From an uncultured Oscillospiraceae bacterium (GTDB lineage Bacteria > Bacillota > Clostridia > Oscillospirales > Acutalibacteraceae), in assembly GCA_958451705.1 (NCBI GenBank), contig CAUDRD010000001.1:1-25375 (forward strand): 25,375 bases of DNA, written 5' to 3'. Under the pieces are notes generated by a model. The model did not search any database. It saw nothing but the letters and a program-made list of their open reading frames with translations, and was not told the origin of the DNA. The stretch's first letter is position 1, and every line of letters begins with the position of its first letter. A program made the translations under genes and the position numbers. This document shows positions 22,844-25,375 of the stretch, piece by piece.

Positions 22844-23895
22844 TGATTTTCGCCTCCCTGTCCGTCAGCGCCCTGCATGGCACGTTTAATAAATTCGTCT
22901 ACGTCATAAGACGGTGCGTTGCTCGGTTGTGTATTCTTAGGCTGATTTTTTGTATTTTTGCTCTGCTCCCGCTCCTGTCTGTTTTTCATAAGGAGCTGAG
23001 GAGTGGTTATTCCGCTCTCTTTCCAGTTTTCCAAAATTTTGTCCATATACGGAAAGCTTATTTTATCCGTGTGGTCAATCATCTCTTCATAGGCAAGATA
23101 TATCATGTCGCAGGAAAAGCCCCATTCCTCGCTCCACTTGTATAAAAATTCGCTTTGCTTTGATGAGGGGCGGGGAGTTGTAATACCTGTAAGGGCTTTG
23201 AATCTGTTCCAAAGATTTTTCTGAGAGGTGAGCCTTTCAATTTCACTTTCAGCTTTTTCAAGGGTGTCTATATCCTTTTCCGCCCAGCTTTTTCCCACTT
23301 TAAGTATATAGTTCATATTCCTTTTATCAATGGAAACGCAGTAGCCTATAAGCATTAAAATTACTTCCACCGGTAAACCGCAGTTGTCGTGAAGCATTAA
23401 AAGTGAAGCCTGTCCGTCATAGCCTATGGTGCGTCCAAGCTTTGACTGAGCTTCAGAGTAAAGATAGCGAAGCTCAGGACATTCGTCGCAGCGGCTTGCA
23501 ATCTGTTCCAGGTCAGGCTTTATTTCAGGCAAAGGTGCAACAACGTTAATCTTTGAATGTAAAGGCTTGTTTTCTGGTTTTACGTCCTGCTGTACAGCCG
23601 CTTTTGCCTGTTCAGAGGCCTTAGGCATAGGAGCAGCTTTATTTTCGGCAGCGGCTCCGTCTTCAAGAAGTATTCCGTTTTCTGCCCAGTAATGCATTGC
23701 GTCCCGTACATCTGCCGGATCGGTTTTAAGTATCTGTGCAATTTTTTCTTCGTCTGCACCTTCTGCGCTGTAGCGGAAAAGTACCAGCAGCACTTTAAGC
23801 TGCAAAGCACCTGCAAGACGTATATGATTGTCAACAATATCCGCAGGTATGGGGAACATCTGCTGCCACGCCTCGGGACTAATATGGTAAGCCAT
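22840..23895 (-). CDS. DnaD-domain replication initiation protein
   Basis: A 351-residue protein with an N-terminal winged-helix-like domain (about 1-80), a proline/alanine/lysine linker (about 80-120) and two DnaD-type modules: about 138-205 (RYLYSEAQSKLGRT, ending YILKVGKSW) and about 230-300, ending with the hallmark YMDKILENWKESGI. DnaD/DnaB-type proteins remodel DNA and recruit the helicase loader, which is the next gene. The C-terminal tail is rich in glutamine, asparagine and lysine. AGGA precedes the ATG by about 8 bases. The tandem arrangement resembles DnaB of B. subtilis more than the single-module DnaD. Confidence 0.9.
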   Translation of the reverse strand: MAYHISPEAWQQMFPIPADIVDNHIRLAGALQLKVLLVLFRYSAEGADEEKIAQILKTDPADVRDAMHYWAENGILLEDGAAAENKAAPMPKASEQAKAAVQQDVKPENKPLHSKINVVAPLPEIKPDLEQIASRCDECPELRYLYSEAQSKLGRTIGYDGQASLLMLHDNCGLPVEVILMLIGYCVSIDKRNMNYILKVGKSWAEKDIDTLEKAESEIERLTSQKNLWNRFKALTGITTPRPSSKQSEFLYKWSEEWGFSCDMIYLAYEEMIDHTDKISFPYMDKILENWKESGITTPQLLMKNRQEREQSKNTKNQPKNTQPSNAPSYDVDEFIKRAMQGADGQGGENQ

Positions 23896-23948
23896 AAACT
23901 CATTCCTAACTGAAAATAATAAAAGCTGTACAAAAACCTTGTCTATAT

Positions 23949-23977
23949 ATTTTAACTTCCAAAAAGGATTATTGCAA
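23949..23977 (-). promoter_or_regulatory. Promoter of the dnaD - dnaC-like - tex operon
   Basis: On the minus strand: TTGCAA (23972-23977, 4/6), 17 bases, TAAAAT (23949-23954, 5/6). The start would be near 23942, about 46 bases before the ATG. Confidence 0.6.
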
Positions 23978-24033
23978 ATAAAATTGAGGTGTTTTTATTA
24001 AATATATTTTTAATTTTTTGTAATAGGTTGGAA

Positions 24034-24061
24034 CAGGCGCAGAGTGTAAGCTCTGCGCCTG
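24034..24061. terminator. Hairpin terminator after carB
   Basis: CAGGCGCAGAG and CTCTGCGCCTG form a perfect 11-bp stem with loop TGTAAG, 28 bases past the carB stop. The T-run (CTTTT) follows on the plus strand, while on the minus strand, where it would serve carB, only TTCC follows. Confidence 0.6.
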
Positions 24062-24089
24062 CTTTTAAGTTTTAGATTTTAAATTTATA

Positions 24090-25375
24090 TCAAAGCTCTG
24101 CAATATTTGTGAGAGTAACGGTATCGTTTTCAACCATTGTAGCGCTTTCCATAAGTGAACGTGCAGCATCAAGGGAGGTGATGCAGGTTACGCCGGCCTC
24201 AACTGCGATTCTGCGCAGCTTAAATCCGTCACGGCTCTTAACACGTCCGTGAGTTGGAGTGTTAATGATAAGTGAAACCTCTCCGTTGTGGAGCATATCG
24301 AGGATATTAGGTGACTGCTCTGAGATCTTATTGACAGCGTTAACCTTTATACCCTCTTCCTCAAGCATCTTCTTTGTTCCCTCTGTTGCATAGAACTGGA
24401 ACTCGGAATCCTTAAATCTCTTGAGAAGCTGGCAGATTTCAGGCTTATCCTTATCGCAGACAGTGACTATAATCTTTCCGTCTTTGGGAAGACTTACGCC
24501 GGCACCTTCAAAGGCTTTGAGAAGAGCCTCGTTGTAGTTTCTGGAAATACCGAGAACTTCACCTGTTGACTTCATCTCCGGGCCAAGGCTTGTGTCAGCG
24601 CCTCTGATTTTCTCGAAGGAGAATACGGGCATCTTAATAGCGTAATATCCGCTGTTTCTGTAAAGGCCGGTGCCGTAGGGCATATCCTTAAGCTTTGCAC
24701 CGAGCATGATTTCAGTTGCAATGGCAATGGCGGGAATACCTGTAACCTTGCTGATGTAGGGGACAGTTCTTGAAGAACGGGGGTTTACTTCTATGATGTA
24801 AACTTTGTTGTCCATAACGATAAACTGAATGTTCATCATACCTACAACGTGAAGAGCCTTTGCAAGACGGTTCGTATAGTCAACTATTGTATCCTGAACG
24901 GATTTTGAAATTCTGTTTGCGGGATAAACTGAAATTGAGTCGCCGGAGTGAATACCTGCACGGTCGATGTGTTCCATGATGCCGGGGATAAGTACATCCT
25001 CGCCGTCGCAGATAGCGTCAACCTCAACCTCTTCGCCCATAAGGTACTTATCTACAAGTACAGGGTGCTCATTGAGCTCCTTAACCGTCTTTGTGATGAT
25101 TCCCATGAATTCGCGAATGTCCTCATCGCATACAGCAATCTGCATACCCTGACCGCCGAGAACGTAGCTGGGACGGACAAGAACGGGATAGCCCAGCTGA
25201 TTTGCGGCTTCGATAGCCTCTTCACAGGTAAATACTGTTTTTCCCTTGGGACGGGGGATGGAGCATTTTTCGAGGGTCTCGTCAAAACGCTCTCTGTCCT
25301 CTGCGGCGTCAACGTCGTCTGCGTCTGTACCGTAAATTCTTACGCCCATATCCGTAAGAGCCTTTGTAAGCTTAA
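24090..25375 (-). CDS. carB: Carbamoyl-phosphate synthase large subunit, C-terminal part (runs off right edge)
   Basis: The frame is open from the right edge to a TGA at 24090, giving the last 427 or so residues of a protein normally about 1060 long. It begins inside the second synthetase half: the ATP-grasp domain (YPVLVRPSYVLGGQGM, then IIEVNPRSSRTVPY) that phosphorylates carbamate, followed by the C-terminal MGS-like regulatory domain (NTPTHGR) that binds UMP or ornithine in relatives. With CarA it makes carbamoyl phosphate for pyrimidines and arginine. Upstream genes are outside the window. An internal ATG at 25349 is not the start, since the family sequence continues upstream of it. Confidence 0.97.
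   Translation of the reverse strand, partial: KLTKALTDMGVRIYGTDADDVDAAEDRERFDETLEKCSIPRPKGKTVFTCEEAIEAANQLGYPVLVRPSYVLGGQGMQIAVCDEDIREFMGIITKTVKELNEHPVLVDKYLMGEEVEVDAICDGEDVLIPGIMEHIDRAGIHSGDSISVYPANRISKSVQDTIVDYTNRLAKALHVVGMMNIQFIVMDNKVYIIEVNPRSSRTVPYISKVTGIPAIAIATEIMLGAKLKDMPYGTGLYRNSGYYAIKMPVFSFEKIRGADTSLGPEMKSTGEVLGISRNYNEALLKAFEGAGVSLPKDGKIIVTVCDKDKPEICQLLKRFKDSEFQFYATEGTKKMLEEEGIKVNAVNKISEQSPNILDMLHNGEVSLIINTPTHGRVKSRDGFKLRRIAVEAGVTCITSLDAARSLMESATMVENDTVTLTNIAEL

Overview
The window looks like the chromosome of an anaerobic, probably spore-forming member of the Clostridia, most likely a gut Oscillospirales/Ruminococcaceae-type organism. The evidence is: DnaD plus a DnaC/DnaI-type helicase loader (a Firmicutes primosome pair), a SpoIIQ-like LytM protein, formate-tetrahydrofolate ligase, a two-iron desulfoferrodoxin, strong AGGAGG ribosome binding sites and compact sigma-A promoters. 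No phage, insertion sequence or CRISPR genes are visible. The genus cannot be fixed from this sequence.

Layout. 1-773 (-): 5' part of a membrane acyltransferase, cut by the left edge. 774-1074: divergent control region with palindromes and direct repeats. 1075-4142 (+): a GH31 glycosidase and a small aromatic-acid-exporter-like membrane protein. 4305-5153 (-): an AraC regulator, divergent from a six-gene sugar-acid cluster (5391-11193, +) followed by a 43-codon gene remnant. 11419-13002 (-): a GH13 glycosidase. 13248-15974 (+): purC, purB and a GNAT acetyltransferase. 16035-17702 (-): fhs, divergent from a spoIIQ-like gene (17923-18696, +). 18796-18872: tRNA-Arg(ACG). 19076-19450 (+): desulfoferrodoxin. 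19568-19674: a small tandem repeat. 19666-23895 (-): the operon dnaD - dnaC-like - tex. 24090-25375 (-): 3' half of carB, cut by the right edge.

Main biology. The central cluster reads as an L-galactose / L-galactonate catabolic operon: sugar dehydrogenase, LgoD/RspB-like L-galactonate 5-dehydrogenase, tagaturonate reductase (UxaB), altronate dehydratase (UxaA) and a COG3618-type lactonase. These would carry L-galactose through the lactone, L-galactonate, D-tagaturonate and D-altronate to 2-keto-3-deoxygluconate (KDG). The same logic is known from Bacteroides vulgatus; here it is on a clostridial chromosome next to an AraC regulator. There is no uronate isomerase, transporter, KDG kinase or KDPG aldolase in the window. 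The lactonase gene carries an in-frame amber codon, and a truncated dehydrogenase-like fragment follows it, so the 3' end of the operon seems to be decaying.

The purine and one-carbon block (purC, purB, fhs) fits together: fhs makes 10-formyl-THF, which purine synthesis consumes. Several non-coding structures are also visible: overlapping divergent promoters between araC and the galactonate operon, a stem-loop starting at the predicted 5' end of the fhs mRNA, a trio of palindromes upstream of the acyltransferase, and a 29-bp tandem repeat whose hairpin arms change in a compensatory way. All assignments come from reading sequence and motifs by eye; no database search was possible.
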